Below, piece by piece: positions 7,958-17,208 of a DNA stretch of 64,000 nt; the stretch's first letter is position 1; the number at the start of each line of letters is the position of its first letter. Source of the DNA: Pseudomonas sp. P8_241 (GTDB lineage: Bacteria > Pseudomonadota > Gammaproteobacteria > Pseudomonadales > Pseudomonadaceae); assembly GCF_034008315.1 (NCBI RefSeq), contig NZ_CP125377.1, positions 372,001-436,000 on the forward strand, in the 5' to 3' direction. The notes beneath the pieces are model-generated. The model did not search any database and was not told the origin of the DNA. It worked only from the letters and a program-made list of their open reading frames with translations. The position numbers and the translations under genes are program-made.

Positions 7958-10900
7958 AAGGGCCTTTCAACCTCTCCGAATGGGCTCTCAAGCATCAGTC
8001 GTTCATCTGGTATCTGATGTTCGTCGCGTTGCTGATGGGTGTGTTCTCGTATTTCAACCTGGGGCGTGAGGAAGATCCTTCGTTCACCATCAAGACCATG
8101 GTGATCCAGAGTAAATGGCCGGGGGCGACACAGGAGGAAACCCTCAAGCAGATCACCGACCGTATCGAGAAAAAGCTCGAAGAGCTCGACTCGCTCGATT
8201 ACGTAAAAAGCTACACGCGCCCCGGCGAATCGACGGTGTATGTGTACCTGCGCGACACCACCAGTGCCAAGGACATCCCGGAAATCTGGTATCAGGTGCG
8301 CAAGAAGATCAACGACATTCGTGGCCAGTTTCCCCAAGGCATGCAAGGCCCCGGGTTCAACGACGAGTTCGGTGACGTGTTCGGTTCGATCTATGCTTTC
8401 ACCGCCGACGGTCTGACCCTGCGTCAGTTGCGCGACTATGTTGAACAGGCGCGCATGGAGATTCGCGGCGTGCCGGGGCTGGGCAAGATCGAGATGGTCG
8501 GCCAGCAGGACGAAGTGCTGTACCTGAACTTCTCCACACGCAAACTCGCGGCGCTGGGCATCGATCAGCTTCAGGTCGTGCAGAGCCTGCAAACGCAGAA
8601 CGCCGTGACCCCGGCGGGGGTTATCGAGGCCGGGCCTGAGCGGATTTCGGTGCGCACTACAGGGAAGTTCGCTTCGGAGAAAGACCTGGCGGAGGTCAAC
8701 CTCAAGCTCAACGACCGCTACTATCGTCTGGCCGACATCGCCGAAATCAGTCGCGGTTACGTCGATCCCGCTTCGCCGGAATTCCGTTTCAATGGCAAAC
8801 CGGCCATCGGTCTGGCGATTGCCATGCAGAAGGGCGGCAACGTCCAGGCATTCGGCAAGGCACTGCACGCCCGTATCGAACAGTTGACTGCCGACCTGCC
8901 AGTGGGCGTGGGCATTTACAACGTCTCCGATCAGGCCGTGGTGGTGGAGGAAGCCGTTGGCGGCTTTACCAGTGCACTGTTCGAAGCGGTGGTGATCGTG
9001 CTGCTGGTCAGCTTCGTCAGCCTTGGCGTGCGCGCCGGGCTGGTGGTGGCATGTTCGATTCCGTTGGTGCTGGCGATGGTGTTTGTATTCATGGAATACA
9101 GCGGCATCACCATGCAGCGGATCTCCCTCGGTGCATTGATCATCGCCCTCGGCTTGCTGGTGGACGATGCAATGATCACCGTGGAAATGATGGTCACGCG
9201 TCTGGAACTGGGCGAGACCAAAGAGCAGGCGGCTACGTTTGCCTACACCTCCACGGCATTCCCGATGCTTACCGGTACGCTGGTGACGGTGGCGGGTTTC
9301 GTGCCGATTGGCCTGAACGCCAGCTCGGCGGGTGAGTACACCTACACACTGTTTGCGGTAATCGCCTGTGCGATGCTGGTGTCGTGGGTGGTGGCGGTGT
9401 TGTTTGCGCCGGTCATCGGCGTGCACATCCTCAGCACCAAGGTCAAAGCCCACGACGGTGAACCCGGGCGCATCGGCAAGGCCTTCAATGGCGGGCTGCT
9501 GTGGTGCATGCGCAATCGCTGGTGGGCCATCGGCATTACCGTGCTGTTGTTCGCGTTGGCGCTGTTCAGCATGCGTTTTGTACAGAACCAGTTCTTCCCG
9601 TCCTCGGACCGTCCGGAAATCCTGGTGGACCTGAACCTGCCGCAAAACGCCTCCATGGACGAAACCCGGCGCGCCGTCGATCTGCTGGAAGCGACCCTCA
9701 AAGGCGATCCGGACATCGTGCGCTGGAGCACCTACATCGGCCAGGGCGCCATTCGTTTCTATCTGCCTCTGGACCAACAACTGCAAAACCCTTTCTACGC
9801 GCAGTTGGTGATCGTCAGCAAAGGCGAGTCCCGCGAGGCCATGATGCAGAAGCTGCGTGATCGCCTGCGCAAAGACTTCGTCGGCATCGGCAGCTACGTT
9901 CAGGCACTGGAAATGGGCCCGCCGGTTGGGCGTCCGATCCAGTACCGGGTCAGCGGCAAGGACATCGATCAGGTGCGCCGACATGCCATAGACCTGGCCA
10001 CCGAGCTCGACAAGAACCCGCACATTGGCGAAATCATCTACGACTGGAATGAACCGGGCAAAGTCCTGCGCATCGACATCGCACAAGACAAGGCGCGGCA
10101 GTTGGGGTTGTCCTCCGAGGACGTGGCCAACTTGATGAACGGCATCGTCAGTGGTCAGCCGGTGACCCAGGTCGATGACGACATCTACCTGATCAACGTG
10201 GTCGGTCGTGCGGTGGATTCCGAACGCGGCACTCCGCAAACCCTGCAGAACCTGCAGATCGTCACGCCAAGCGGCACGTCGATTCCGTTGCTGGCGTTTG
10301 CCACAGTGCGCTACGAACTGGAGCAGCCGCTGGTATGGCGACGTGATCGCTTGCCGACCATCACCATCAAGGCGGCGATACGCGACGAGATCCAGCCGAC
10401 CGACCTGGTGAAAATCCTCAAGCCGTCGATAGATGCGTTCGCCGAAAAATTGCCGGCGGGCTACAAGGTCGCCACGGGTGGTACGGTGGAGGAAAGCGGC
10501 AAGGCCCAAGGGCCGATTGCCAAGGTCGTGCCGCTGATGTTGTTCATGATGGCAACGTTCCTGATGATCCAGTTGCACAGCGTGCAGAAGCTGTTCCTGG
10601 TGGCGAGTGTCGCGCCGCTGGGGTTGATCGGCGTGGTGATCGCGCTGGTGCCGACCGGCACGCCGATGGGCTTCGTGGCGATCCTCGGGATTCTGGCGCT
10701 GATCGGTATCATCATCCGCAACTCGGTGATCCTGGTGACCCAGATCGACGAGTACGAGAAGAATGGGTATACGCCGTGGGATGCGGTGGTACAGGCCACC
10801 GAGCACCGGCGTCGGCCGATCCTGCTGACCGCTGCGGCAGCGAGCCTGGGGATGATCCCGATTGCCCGGGAAGTGTTCTGGGGGCCGATGGCCTACGCGA

Positions 10901-11004
10901 TGATCGGCGGGATCGTCATCGCCACCTTGCTGACGCTGTTGTTTTTGCCGGCGCTGTATGTGGCCTGGTACAAGATTCGCGAACCGCAGAAAGAGGTGCA
11001 GTAA
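7954..11004 (+). CDS. triC: RND efflux pump, inner-membrane transporter (TriC-like)
   Basis: Proton-driven resistance-nodulation-division transporter of 1016 residues, full length. The first transmembrane helix is at about 15-35, followed by the REEDP motif of HAE1-related pumps and a large periplasmic porter domain. The second helix block near 335-490 carries IALGLLVDDAMITVEMM with the proton-relay Asp residues. A second porter domain follows, and a final helix block at about 860-1000 has GIIIRNSVILV. Its ATG overlaps the stop of the second adaptor. A long minus-strand open frame mirrors nearly the whole gene but is a codon-bias shadow. REP elements follow the stop. Confidence 0.9.
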   Translation: MKGPFNLSEWALKHQSFIWYLMFVALLMGVFSYFNLGREEDPSFTIKTMVIQSKWPGATQEETLKQITDRIEKKLEELDSLDYVKSYTRPGESTVYVYLRDTTSAKDIPEIWYQVRKKINDIRGQFPQGMQGPGFNDEFGDVFGSIYAFTADGLTLRQLRDYVEQARMEIRGVPGLGKIEMVGQQDEVLYLNFSTRKLAALGIDQLQVVQSLQTQNAVTPAGVIEAGPERISVRTTGKFASEKDLAEVNLKLNDRYYRLADIAEISRGYVDPASPEFRFNGKPAIGLAIAMQKGGNVQAFGKALHARIEQLTADLPVGVGIYNVSDQAVVVEEAVGGFTSALFEAVVIVLLVSFVSLGVRAGLVVACSIPLVLAMVFVFMEYSGITMQRISLGALIIALGLLVDDAMITVEMMVTRLELGETKEQAATFAYTSTAFPMLTGTLVTVAGFVPIGLNASSAGEYTYTLFAVIACAMLVSWVVAVLFAPVIGVHILSTKVKAHDGEPGRIGKAFNGGLLWCMRNRWWAIGITVLLFALALFSMRFVQNQFFPSSDRPEILVDLNLPQNASMDETRRAVDLLEATLKGDPDIVRWSTYIGQGAIRFYLPLDQQLQNPFYAQLVIVSKGESREAMMQKLRDRLRKDFVGIGSYVQALEMGPPVGRPIQYRVSGKDIDQVRRHAIDLATELDKNPHIGEIIYDWNEPGKVLRIDIAQDKARQLGLSSEDVANLMNGIVSGQPVTQVDDDIYLINVVGRAVDSERGTPQTLQNLQIVTPSGTSIPLLAFATVRYELEQPLVWRRDRLPTITIKAAIRDEIQPTDLVKILKPSIDAFAEKLPAGYKVATGGTVEESGKAQGPIAKVVPLMLFMMATFLMIQLHSVQKLFLVASVAPLGLIGVVIALVPTGTPMGFVAILGILALIGIIIRNSVILVTQIDEYEKNGYTPWDAVVQATEHRRRPILLTAAAASLGMIPIAREVFWGPMAYAMIGGIVIATLLTLLFLPALYVAWYKIREPQKEVQ

Positions 11005-11008
11005 AAAG

Positions 11009-11139
11009 TGCGCTCCCACAGGAATTTTGCTGAACCCTGTGGGAGCGAGATTGTTCTGGCAATAAAAACAAAAGATCGCAGCCTTCGGCAGCTCCTACAC
11101 CCACCTACTGTAGGAGCTGCCGAAGGTTGCGATCTTTTG
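11009..11139. repeat. Two successive hairpin repeats (REP/BIME)
   Basis: First a CGCTCCCACAGG/CCTGTGGGAGCG hairpin at 11009-11047. Then a larger pair at 11071-11139 built from AAAGATCGCAGCCTTCGGCAG and its inverted copy. They lie between the pump gene and the convergent methyltransferase gene and could end transcription from both sides. Confidence 0.8.
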
Positions 11140-11148
11140 ATTTGTGCA

Positions 11149-11778
11149 TTAGTCAGCGCGCCGCCAGACACTCGCCAACCAAGGCTGCTGCGCTCGCGGC
11201 AGCCCCGCTGGCCGGTAGTAATGCTCCAACTCCACAAACCCCGCCTCGGTCAGCAACTGCTGCCAGGCCGTCAGGTCGTGATACGACCCATAACGCGGCC
11301 CGTTCCAGCCTTCCTGGTTTTCGCCCCGGGGATTGGAACTGAACAACACCCCACCCGGTTTCAACGCCCCGCGCAATTGCTTCAACACCCGAGGTAACTC
11401 CTGACGCGGAATGTGAAACAACACCGCATTGGCAAAAATCCCGTCGAAACGCTCGGCCGGCAGATCGAGCTTCAGAAAATCCTGTTGCCAGACCTCGCAA
11501 CCACTGTCCTCACGGGCCATCTGCGCGAGCTTTTCCGAACCGTCGAGGCCGACTGCGCGGTGACCCATGCGCGTAAAGGTTTGCAAATCGCGCCCGGGTC
11601 CGCAGCCAAAATCGAGAATGTCGAAAGGCGCCTCGCCCTGAAGGTGTCGCAACAGGGCAGCGATGTTCTGGCTGACGTCGTGATCGCGGGTGCCTTCACG
11701 GAAATCTTCGGCGACCGCGTTGTAATGACCCAGAGTGGTGGAGGTGATCTGTTCGAGGTCGTCGGGTGTTTGCTTCAT
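11149..11778 (-). CDS. Class I SAM-dependent methyltransferase
   Basis: A 209-residue methyltransferase of the UbiE/Methyltransf_11-25 type. Motif I reads ILDFGCGPGRDLQTF near residue 57, followed by VGLDGSEKLAQMA (motif II) and the FDGIFANAVLFHIP segment (motif IV). The length fits a stand-alone domain. The substrate cannot be told from sequence. No partner gene shares its strand closely. REP elements flank it on both sides, suggesting a monocistronic unit. Confidence 0.85.
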   Translation of the reverse strand: MKQTPDDLEQITSTTLGHYNAVAEDFREGTRDHDVSQNIAALLRHLQGEAPFDILDFGCGPGRDLQTFTRMGHRAVGLDGSEKLAQMAREDSGCEVWQQDFLKLDLPAERFDGIFANAVLFHIPRQELPRVLKQLRGALKPGGVLFSSNPRGENQEGWNGPRYGSYHDLTAWQQLLTEAGFVELEHYYRPAGLPRAQQPWLASVWRRAD

Positions 11779-11832
11779 GGTCGGCTGCGCAGGAAAAGGA
11801 GATGTGTTGACTATAAGCGCTTTCGCGCTTTG

Positions 11833-11935
11833 AAAGATCGCAGCCTGCGGCAGCTCCTACACAAGCCATGATCGCAGCCCTAACGTCGGATCACTGCCAA
11901 TCCCTGTAGGAGCTGCCGAAGGCTGCGATCTTTTG
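11833..11935. repeat. REP pair, 'GATCGCAGCC' class
   Basis: AAAGATCGCAGCCTGCGGCAG at the left and its complement CTGCCGAAGGCTGCGATCTTT at the right, with CTCCTACA and TGTAGGAG inner arms and about 50 nt between. Confidence 0.82.
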
Positions 11936-11943
11936 CTCTTCAC

Positions 11944-12588
11944 CTACCGCTTGTTCAACCCCCGCGCCAACCGATCCCCACCCAACTGAATCGCCGCCAC
12001 CAACACCACCAGCAATACAATCACCGTCAACATGATCTGGCTATCAAACCGCTGATAGCCGTACCGATAGGCAATATCCCCCAGTCCACCGGCACCAATC
12101 GCCCCGGCCATGGCCGACGAATTGATCATTGTCACCAGCGTGATGGTGAACCCACCAACAATCCCCGGCAGTGCCTCGGGCAGCAACACGTGCCAAACGA
12201 TGTGCCAACGCCGGCAACCCATCGCCTGCGCCGCTTCGACCAACCCGTGATCGACCTCTCGTAAACTCACTTCAGCAATGCGCGCAAAGAAGGGTGTGGC
12301 CGCAATGGTCAGTGGGACCACAGCCGCCCATACGCCGTAAGTGGTGCCGACGATCAACCGTGTGAACGGAATCAGCGCCACCATCAAAATCAGAAACGGA
12401 ATCGAGCGAAACAGGTTCACGAATGCACCCAAGGCCCGGTTCAGCGCTGGCGCTTCGTAAATACCACCCTTGGCGCTGGTGACGAGGATCACCGCCAGCG
12501 GAATGCCCGCCAACAGCGCAATCAACGACGACACGCCGACCATCAGGAAGGTGTCGATGAAACCTTGCAACAAACGATCAAACCACAT
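11944..12588 (-). CDS. metI: MetI-type ABC importer permease
   Basis: Inner-membrane permease of the methionine/organosulfur importer, 214 residues, with five predicted membrane helices. The permease (EAA-type) motif near residues 138-157 reads [20 protein letters not shown]. The start at 12588 is chosen over an upstream ATG because GGAGG lies 8 nt before it and it begins MWFDRLL like the family. It overlaps the end of metN by 11 bp. As last gene of the minus-strand metQ-metN-metI group it serves the binding protein at 13.7-14.5 kb and possibly the one at 3.3-4.1 kb. Confidence 0.9.
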   Translation of the reverse strand: MWFDRLLQGFIDTFLMVGVSSLIALLAGIPLAVILVTSAKGGIYEAPALNRALGAFVNLFRSIPFLILMVALIPFTRLIVGTTYGVWAAVVPLTIAATPFFARIAEVSLREVDHGLVEAAQAMGCRRWHIVWHVLLPEALPGIVGGFTITLVTMINSSAMAGAIGAGGLGDIAYRYGYQRFDSQIMLTVIVLLVVLVAAIQLGGDRLARGLNKR

Positions 12589-13699
12589 AACCCAATACCT
12601 CCACGTTTTGCGCCCAATCACTGGCGCGCTGACGCAATTCTTCGGCGTCGAGTGGCGAGCCGGTCACCGCTAATAACAGTTGTCCAATCGCATGCCCCTG
12701 AATCCGTTCCACACCCCCTTGCAGCAAACGCACGCGACCACCGAGTGCACTGAACAGCGCGGCCAGGTCTGGCTCGTCGCGTTGGTTGCCGGTGAATTGC
12801 AAGCGAAGGACCACGGCGGCATCGCAGGTTTTCGGCTGCGAGTGCAAACGGTTTTGCAGCTCTTCAGGCAGGGTGTGTTGTAACGGCGCGAGTAGCGTCT
12901 TACTGACCTCATGTTGCGGATTGCCGAACACCTCCCACACCGGCCCTTGCTCGACGATTCGCCCGTGTTCCAGCACCACGACGCGATCACAGATATCGCG
13001 GATCACCGCCATCTCGTGGGTGATCAAAACGATGGTCAGGCCAAGGCGCTGGTTGATCTCGCGCAGCAGGCCGAGGATCGATTGAGTGGTCTCAGGGTCC
13101 AGTGCAGAGGTTGCTTCGTCGCACAGCAAAATATCCGGATCATGCACCAGTGCACGGGCGATACCGACACGCTGTTTCTGCCCACCGGACAGCTGCGCCG
13201 GGTAAGCCTTGTGCCTGGATTGCAGGCCCACCAGTTCCAGCAACTCACGAACCTTTTTCTCGCGCTGTTCCTTGGGTACTCCTGCGACTTTGAGCGGCAA
13301 CTCGACGTTCTGCCAAACCGTCTTGGCGGACATCAAATTGAAGTGCTGAAAGATCATGCCGATACGCCGACGCAGGGCCACCAAGCGGTTTTCGTCGAAC
13401 TCGCCGATGTCGACCTGATCGATCAGTACCCGACCGCTGCTCGGTTGTTCCAGACGATTGATGGTGCGAATCAGCGACGATTTGCCAGCACCGCTGCGGC
13501 CGATGATGCCGAACACTTCACCGCGCTGAATCGCCAGGTCGATACCGTGCAACGCGGCCACCGGACCTTGCTGGCCGCTGTAGGTTTTACCCAGATTGAT
13601 GAAGCGCACATGGGCACGATTGAGTTCGGGATGCAGCTCCGTTTGTGCAGCGCTTGCAGGCTCTGGAATCTCCAGTCGCCGTTGGATCGCGGCGGTCAT
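12578..13699 (-). CDS. metN: MetN-type ABC importer ATPase with NIL domain
   Basis: A 373-residue ATP-binding subunit. The Walker A is GRSGAGKSS near residue 68, the signature is [15 protein letters not shown] near 168, and Walker B is [15 protein letters not shown] near 188. The last 90 residues form the NIL/C2 regulatory domain known to bind methionine and inhibit transport in E. coli MetN. An N-terminal extension of about 25 residues precedes the ATPase. The gene starts two bases after metQ ends and overlaps metI. The operon context with flavin oxygenases suggests the substrate may be a sulfur compound other than methionine. Confidence 0.9.
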   Translation of the reverse strand: MTAAIQRRLEIPEPASAAQTELHPELNRAHVRFINLGKTYSGQQGPVAALHGIDLAIQRGEVFGIIGRSGAGKSSLIRTINRLEQPSSGRVLIDQVDIGEFDENRLVALRRRIGMIFQHFNLMSAKTVWQNVELPLKVAGVPKEQREKKVRELLELVGLQSRHKAYPAQLSGGQKQRVGIARALVHDPDILLCDEATSALDPETTQSILGLLREINQRLGLTIVLITHEMAVIRDICDRVVVLEHGRIVEQGPVWEVFGNPQHEVSKTLLAPLQHTLPEELQNRLHSQPKTCDAAVVLRLQFTGNQRDEPDLAALFSALGGRVRLLQGGVERIQGHAIGQLLLAVTGSPLDAEELRQRASDWAQNVEVLGYVV

Positions 13700-13701
13700 G
13701 C

Positions 13702-14511
13702 TCAGCTTTCCCAGCCGGCTTGATACAGTTTGCCGTGAGCCTTATCCAGTGCTGCGCGTACGGCCGGCGAGTGCTGGTAGATGTCGACGAACTTGATCAG
13801 GCGCGGATCGGTTTTGCTTTTGGGCTGGATCACGAACTGGATCACGTATTCCTTGTGATCAAGACCGTCGAACAGCAGCGCGGAACCGGCATCGAAGGTC
13901 TTCGATAGGCGAATGTAGGCCGGGTAACCCTGGACCAGATCGGCGTCGTCGTAAGCACGCACCAGTTGCACGGCTTCGACCTGGAGGATTTTGATTTTCT
14001 TCGGGTTGGCGATGATGTCTTCTTCGGTGGCTTTGTATCCGACGCCGGGTTTAAGCGTGATCAGCCCCGCCTTGGCCAGCAACTGCAAACCGCGACCGCT
14101 GTTGATCGGGTCGTTGGCGATGGCGACGCTGGCGCCTTCTGGCAGCTCGTCGAAGCTTTTGTATTTCTTCGAGTAGAGGCCGACGTTGTTGATGATCCCG
14201 GGCGCGAACGGCACCAGGTCAAAACCTGCGGCAGCCTTGGCGTTTTCCAGGAAGGGGATGTGCTGGAAGTAGTTCACGTCGATATCGCCTGAGGCCAGGC
14301 TGACGTTCGGTGCGATCCAGTCGCTGAACTCCACCAGTTCGACTTTCAGGCCTTGTTTGTTGGCTTCCTCGACGGCGGCTTCCAGAGGAATGGCGAAAGC
14401 CGCGGTGGTGCCGATTTTCAATGGCGCGTCGGCGGCGAAGGTCACCGAGCTGAAGAGGCCGAGGGCCAGGGCCAGTGCTTTGACTGGGTGAGAGAAGTAG
14501 TTCTTTTTCAT
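13702..14511 (-). CDS. metQ: MetQ/NlpA-family periplasmic binding protein (second copy)
   Basis: Binding protein of the adjacent MetN-MetI importer, 269 residues. The signal peptide ends near residue 27 (VTFA before ADA) and has no lipobox cysteine. The family motifs appear as [15 protein letters not shown] and [14 protein letters not shown]. It is only distantly similar to the copy at 3288, so the two probably bind different ligands. It is separated by 2 bp from metN, and by 128 bp with a REP pair from the upstream monooxygenase gene. In sulfur-starvation loci of Pseudomonas such proteins travel with SfnB and monooxygenases. Confidence 0.87.
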   Translation of the reverse strand: MKKNYFSHPVKALALALGLFSSVTFAADAPLKIGTTAAFAIPLEAAVEEANKQGLKVELVEFSDWIAPNVSLASGDIDVNYFQHIPFLENAKAAAGFDLVPFAPGIINNVGLYSKKYKSFDELPEGASVAIANDPINSGRGLQLLAKAGLITLKPGVGYKATEEDIIANPKKIKILQVEAVQLVRAYDDADLVQGYPAYIRLSKTFDAGSALLFDGLDHKEYVIQFVIQPKSKTDPRLIKFVDIYQHSPAVRAALDKAHGKLYQAGWES

Positions 14512-14560
14512 GATGATATATCCAGTCAGTGCATAAGGTTTGTGGTGCTTGGTCGGGCCT

Positions 14561-14636
14561 CATCGCTGGCAAGCCAGCTCCTACAGTGGATTTATGGCGT
14601 TCACAAAACCCTGTAGGCGCTGGCTTGCCGGCGATT
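14561..14636. repeat. REP pair between monooxygenase and metQ genes
   Basis: ATCGCTGGCAAGCCAGCTCCTACA and the inverted TGTAGGCGCTGGCTTGCCGGCGA, inside the minus-strand sulfur operon. Confidence 0.78.
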
Positions 14637-14639
14637 CTT

Positions 14640-15992
14640 TTAACGGCGAAACGCCGAACCGGTGTGTTGCTCAGGCAAATGCGCCCCTTCGTGAAACAGC
14701 TTTTGCCGCAAGCTGCCATCGTCATAAGCGGTCTTGTACGACCCGCGCCGTTGCAGCTCAGGAATCACCAGCTCAATGAAATCCACATAGCTTTCCGGCG
14801 TGACAATCCGCGTCAGGTTGAAGCCATCCAACCCCGTCTCGGCGATCCAGGATTCCAGTTCATCTGCCACCTGCCCGGGCGAACCCACCACGGTGATGTA
14901 GCGACCACCGAGGGCGTGTTGCTCCAGCAGTTTTCGTCGGGTCCAGTCGTTGTTTTGCAGGTGTTTGGTAGCGGACTGAATGGCGTTGCTCTTCACGTAC
15001 TGGATCGGTTCGTCGATGGCGTACTCGGAGAAATCGATCCCGGTGGAGGCCGAAAAATGCGCCACGCCGGCTTCGGCACTGGCGTAGCTCAAGTATTCGG
15101 CGTGCTTGGCCCAGGCCCGCTCTTCGGTTTCGTCAACGATCACGTTCAGGCCCATGAACACCTTGATGTCTTCTGGGTTGCGCCCCGCTTCGATGGCGCT
15201 GGCGCGGACGTTGTCCACTTGAACCTTGGTCGATGCTTTGGTCTGGCCGCTGATGAACACGCACTCGGCATGTCGCCCGGCGAACTGCAGTCCGCGATCC
15301 GAACTGCCCGCTTGAAACAACACCGGGGTGCGTTGCGGTGACGGTTCGCAGAGGTGATAACCCTCGACCTGATAGAACTCGCCTTTGTGCTCGACCTTGT
15401 GCACCTTTTCTGGCTGCGCGTAGATCCGCTGCTGCGGGTCGTTGAGCACCGCGCCGTTTTCCCAACTGCCTTCCCAGAGTTTGTAGAGCACTTGCAGGTA
15501 TTCGTCCGCCTGGTCATATCGACGGTCGTGCTCGACCTGTTCGCTCAGGCCCATGGCCTTGGCGGCGCTGTCGAGGTAGCCGGTGACGATGTTCCAGCCC
15601 ACACGGCCGCGACTCAAATGGTCCAGCGTCGACATGCGCCGAGCGAACAGATAGGGCGGTTCGTAGGTGAGGTTGGCGGTCAGGCCGAAACCGAGGTTTC
15701 TGGTCACCGCCGCCATCGCCGAAACCAGCAGCAGCGGGTCATTGACGGGCAACTGGATCGATTCTTTGAGCGGTACATCCACCGAGTTCTGGTAAACGTC
15801 GTAGACGCCGACGATGTCGGCAATGAACAAGCCGTCGAACAGGCCGCGCTCGAGCAATTGCGCCAGTTCGGTCCAGTACTCGATGGTTTTATACCGGGTC
15901 GATGTGTCTCTTGGGTGCGTCCACAAACCGTGGTTGATGTGCCCGATGCAGTTCATGTTGAACGCGTTGAGCAGGATCTTCTTGCGGGTCAT
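14640..15992 (-). CDS. FMN-dependent monooxygenase, NtaA/SnaA/DszA family
   Basis: Two-component flavin monooxygenase of the bacterial-luciferase superfamily, 450 residues. It uses reduced FMN and oxygen to cleave C-S or C-N bonds, as DszA and NtaA do. The hallmark stretches YEPPYLFARRMSTLDHLS and RVGWNIVTGYLDSAAKAMG lie near residues 109-147, and a QAGSSDRG-like FMN site lies near 227. The ATG overlaps the stop of the upstream sfnB by one base (TGATG), so they are co-translated. A flavin reductase would be needed but none is encoded nearby. The substrate is probably an organosulfur compound, inferred from the two sfnB genes. Confidence 0.87.
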   Translation of the reverse strand: MTRKKILLNAFNMNCIGHINHGLWTHPRDTSTRYKTIEYWTELAQLLERGLFDGLFIADIVGVYDVYQNSVDVPLKESIQLPVNDPLLLVSAMAAVTRNLGFGLTANLTYEPPYLFARRMSTLDHLSRGRVGWNIVTGYLDSAAKAMGLSEQVEHDRRYDQADEYLQVLYKLWEGSWENGAVLNDPQQRIYAQPEKVHKVEHKGEFYQVEGYHLCEPSPQRTPVLFQAGSSDRGLQFAGRHAECVFISGQTKASTKVQVDNVRASAIEAGRNPEDIKVFMGLNVIVDETEERAWAKHAEYLSYASAEAGVAHFSASTGIDFSEYAIDEPIQYVKSNAIQSATKHLQNNDWTRRKLLEQHALGGRYITVVGSPGQVADELESWIAETGLDGFNLTRIVTPESYVDFIELVIPELQRRGSYKTAYDDGSLRQKLFHEGAHLPEQHTGSAFRR

Positions 15993-17185
15993 CAGATGGT
16001 CCCCCGCAGTGGCGGGTTTTCATCGTTGAGGTAGTAGTTGCCGACGGCGTGATACTTCCAGCGCACCGGGTCGTGCAGGGTATGCACCCGAGCGTTGCGC
16101 CAGTGCCGGTCCAGTCCGTGCTCGCGTAGCGTCGCCTGACTGCCTGCAAGTTCAAACAATGTACTGGCGGCGGCGAGAGATATTTCGGTGCTGATGGCGC
16201 GAACTTCTGCGACGGCAATCGAGGCGGCTGCGACCGTGTCGGCGGTGGTCTCGAGTTGGGCTTTGTCGAGGAACTCACCCGCGCGTTCCAGTAGTGCTTC
16301 GGCGGCGTGCAGGCGGATGCTCAAGTGGCCGAAGCTCTTTAGGGTCAGCGGATCGTCGGAGGCTTTTTCATGGGTGGCGTCGATCCATGGACGGGTCTTG
16401 GTGCGCACGAAATGCAACGCATCTTCGTAAGCGGCGCGGGCGATGCCGGTGTCGATGGCGGCGTGGAGAATCTGCGCCAACGGTCCGACCGGCGTCGGAC
16501 GCTCGAAAGCGCTTTGAAAGGGAATGACGTCTTCGGCAGCGACATAGACGTCTTCGAACACCACCGAACCGCTGCCGGTGGTGCGCTGGCCGAAGCCGCT
16601 CCAGTCATCAATCACGGTAAGGCCTTTGCTGTTACGCGGCACGAACGCCAGTTGCTGCACGCCGTTTTCATCTACCACGGATGTCGGAATTCGCTGGGCG
16701 TAAATCGCGCCCGTGGCGTAGAACTTGCGACCGCTGATGCGATAGCCGATGCCGTCGGGGGTCAGGCTGGTTGTGCGGTCGTGGGCGGTTTTGGTGCCGA
16801 GTTCGGCCAAGGCATTGCCGAAGCGCTGGCCGGCCAGAACCTGCGAGTACAAACGTTGTTTCTGCTCGTGGTTACCGTTCACGCGCAGCACTTCCAGTGC
16901 GTAAAAGTGGTTTTGCGGTATCTGTCCAAGCGAGCCGTCGGCCTGTGCGATCAGGGCGATTACTTTGGCCAGCGTAACGTTGGAAACACCTGCGCCGCCG
17001 TATTCTTTCGGCACGCTGATACCCCACAGGCCCGAGCGGGAAAATACCTCCAGCTCCGCGTGGGGCAAACGGCGTTCACGGTCGCGCAGGGCGCTGTCGC
17101 GTTTGAAGTCTTCGGCCAGATCGCTGGCGACAATCAGGGCTTGCTCATCGCTGGTGATGACCGCGACGTGGTGAGAACTTGTCAT
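15992..17185 (-). CDS. sfnB: SfnB-type acyl-CoA-dehydrogenase-like monooxygenase (copy 2)
   Basis: Flavin-dependent oxidoreductase of the SfnB/DszC branch of the acyl-CoA dehydrogenase fold, 397 residues. Landmarks are the EYGGAGVSNVTLAKV region, IPQNHFYALEVL, a GFGQRTTGSGSVVFEDV segment near 207, and the C-terminal HWRNARVHTLHDPVRWKYH active-site region. Members of the family are induced by sulfate limitation and act on sulfones or thio compounds. The gene starts 23 bp after the first copy and overlaps the monooxygenase, so the three form one unit. Confidence 0.87.
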   Translation of the reverse strand: MTSSHHVAVITSDEQALIVASDLAEDFKRDSALRDRERRLPHAELEVFSRSGLWGISVPKEYGGAGVSNVTLAKVIALIAQADGSLGQIPQNHFYALEVLRVNGNHEQKQRLYSQVLAGQRFGNALAELGTKTAHDRTTSLTPDGIGYRISGRKFYATGAIYAQRIPTSVVDENGVQQLAFVPRNSKGLTVIDDWSGFGQRTTGSGSVVFEDVYVAAEDVIPFQSAFERPTPVGPLAQILHAAIDTGIARAAYEDALHFVRTKTRPWIDATHEKASDDPLTLKSFGHLSIRLHAAEALLERAGEFLDKAQLETTADTVAAASIAVAEVRAISTEISLAAASTLFELAGSQATLREHGLDRHWRNARVHTLHDPVRWKYHAVGNYYLNDENPPLRGTI

Positions 17186-17208
17186 GTGCTTCTCCAGATG
17201 TCTGGTCG

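Noticed and set aside
7951..11019. 1022-codon open frame antisense to the RND pump gene
   Set aside because: It mirrors the real gene in a codon-bias shadow. The translation is rich in His, Gln, Arg and Asp with no domain, and it would sit antisense to a certain gene.
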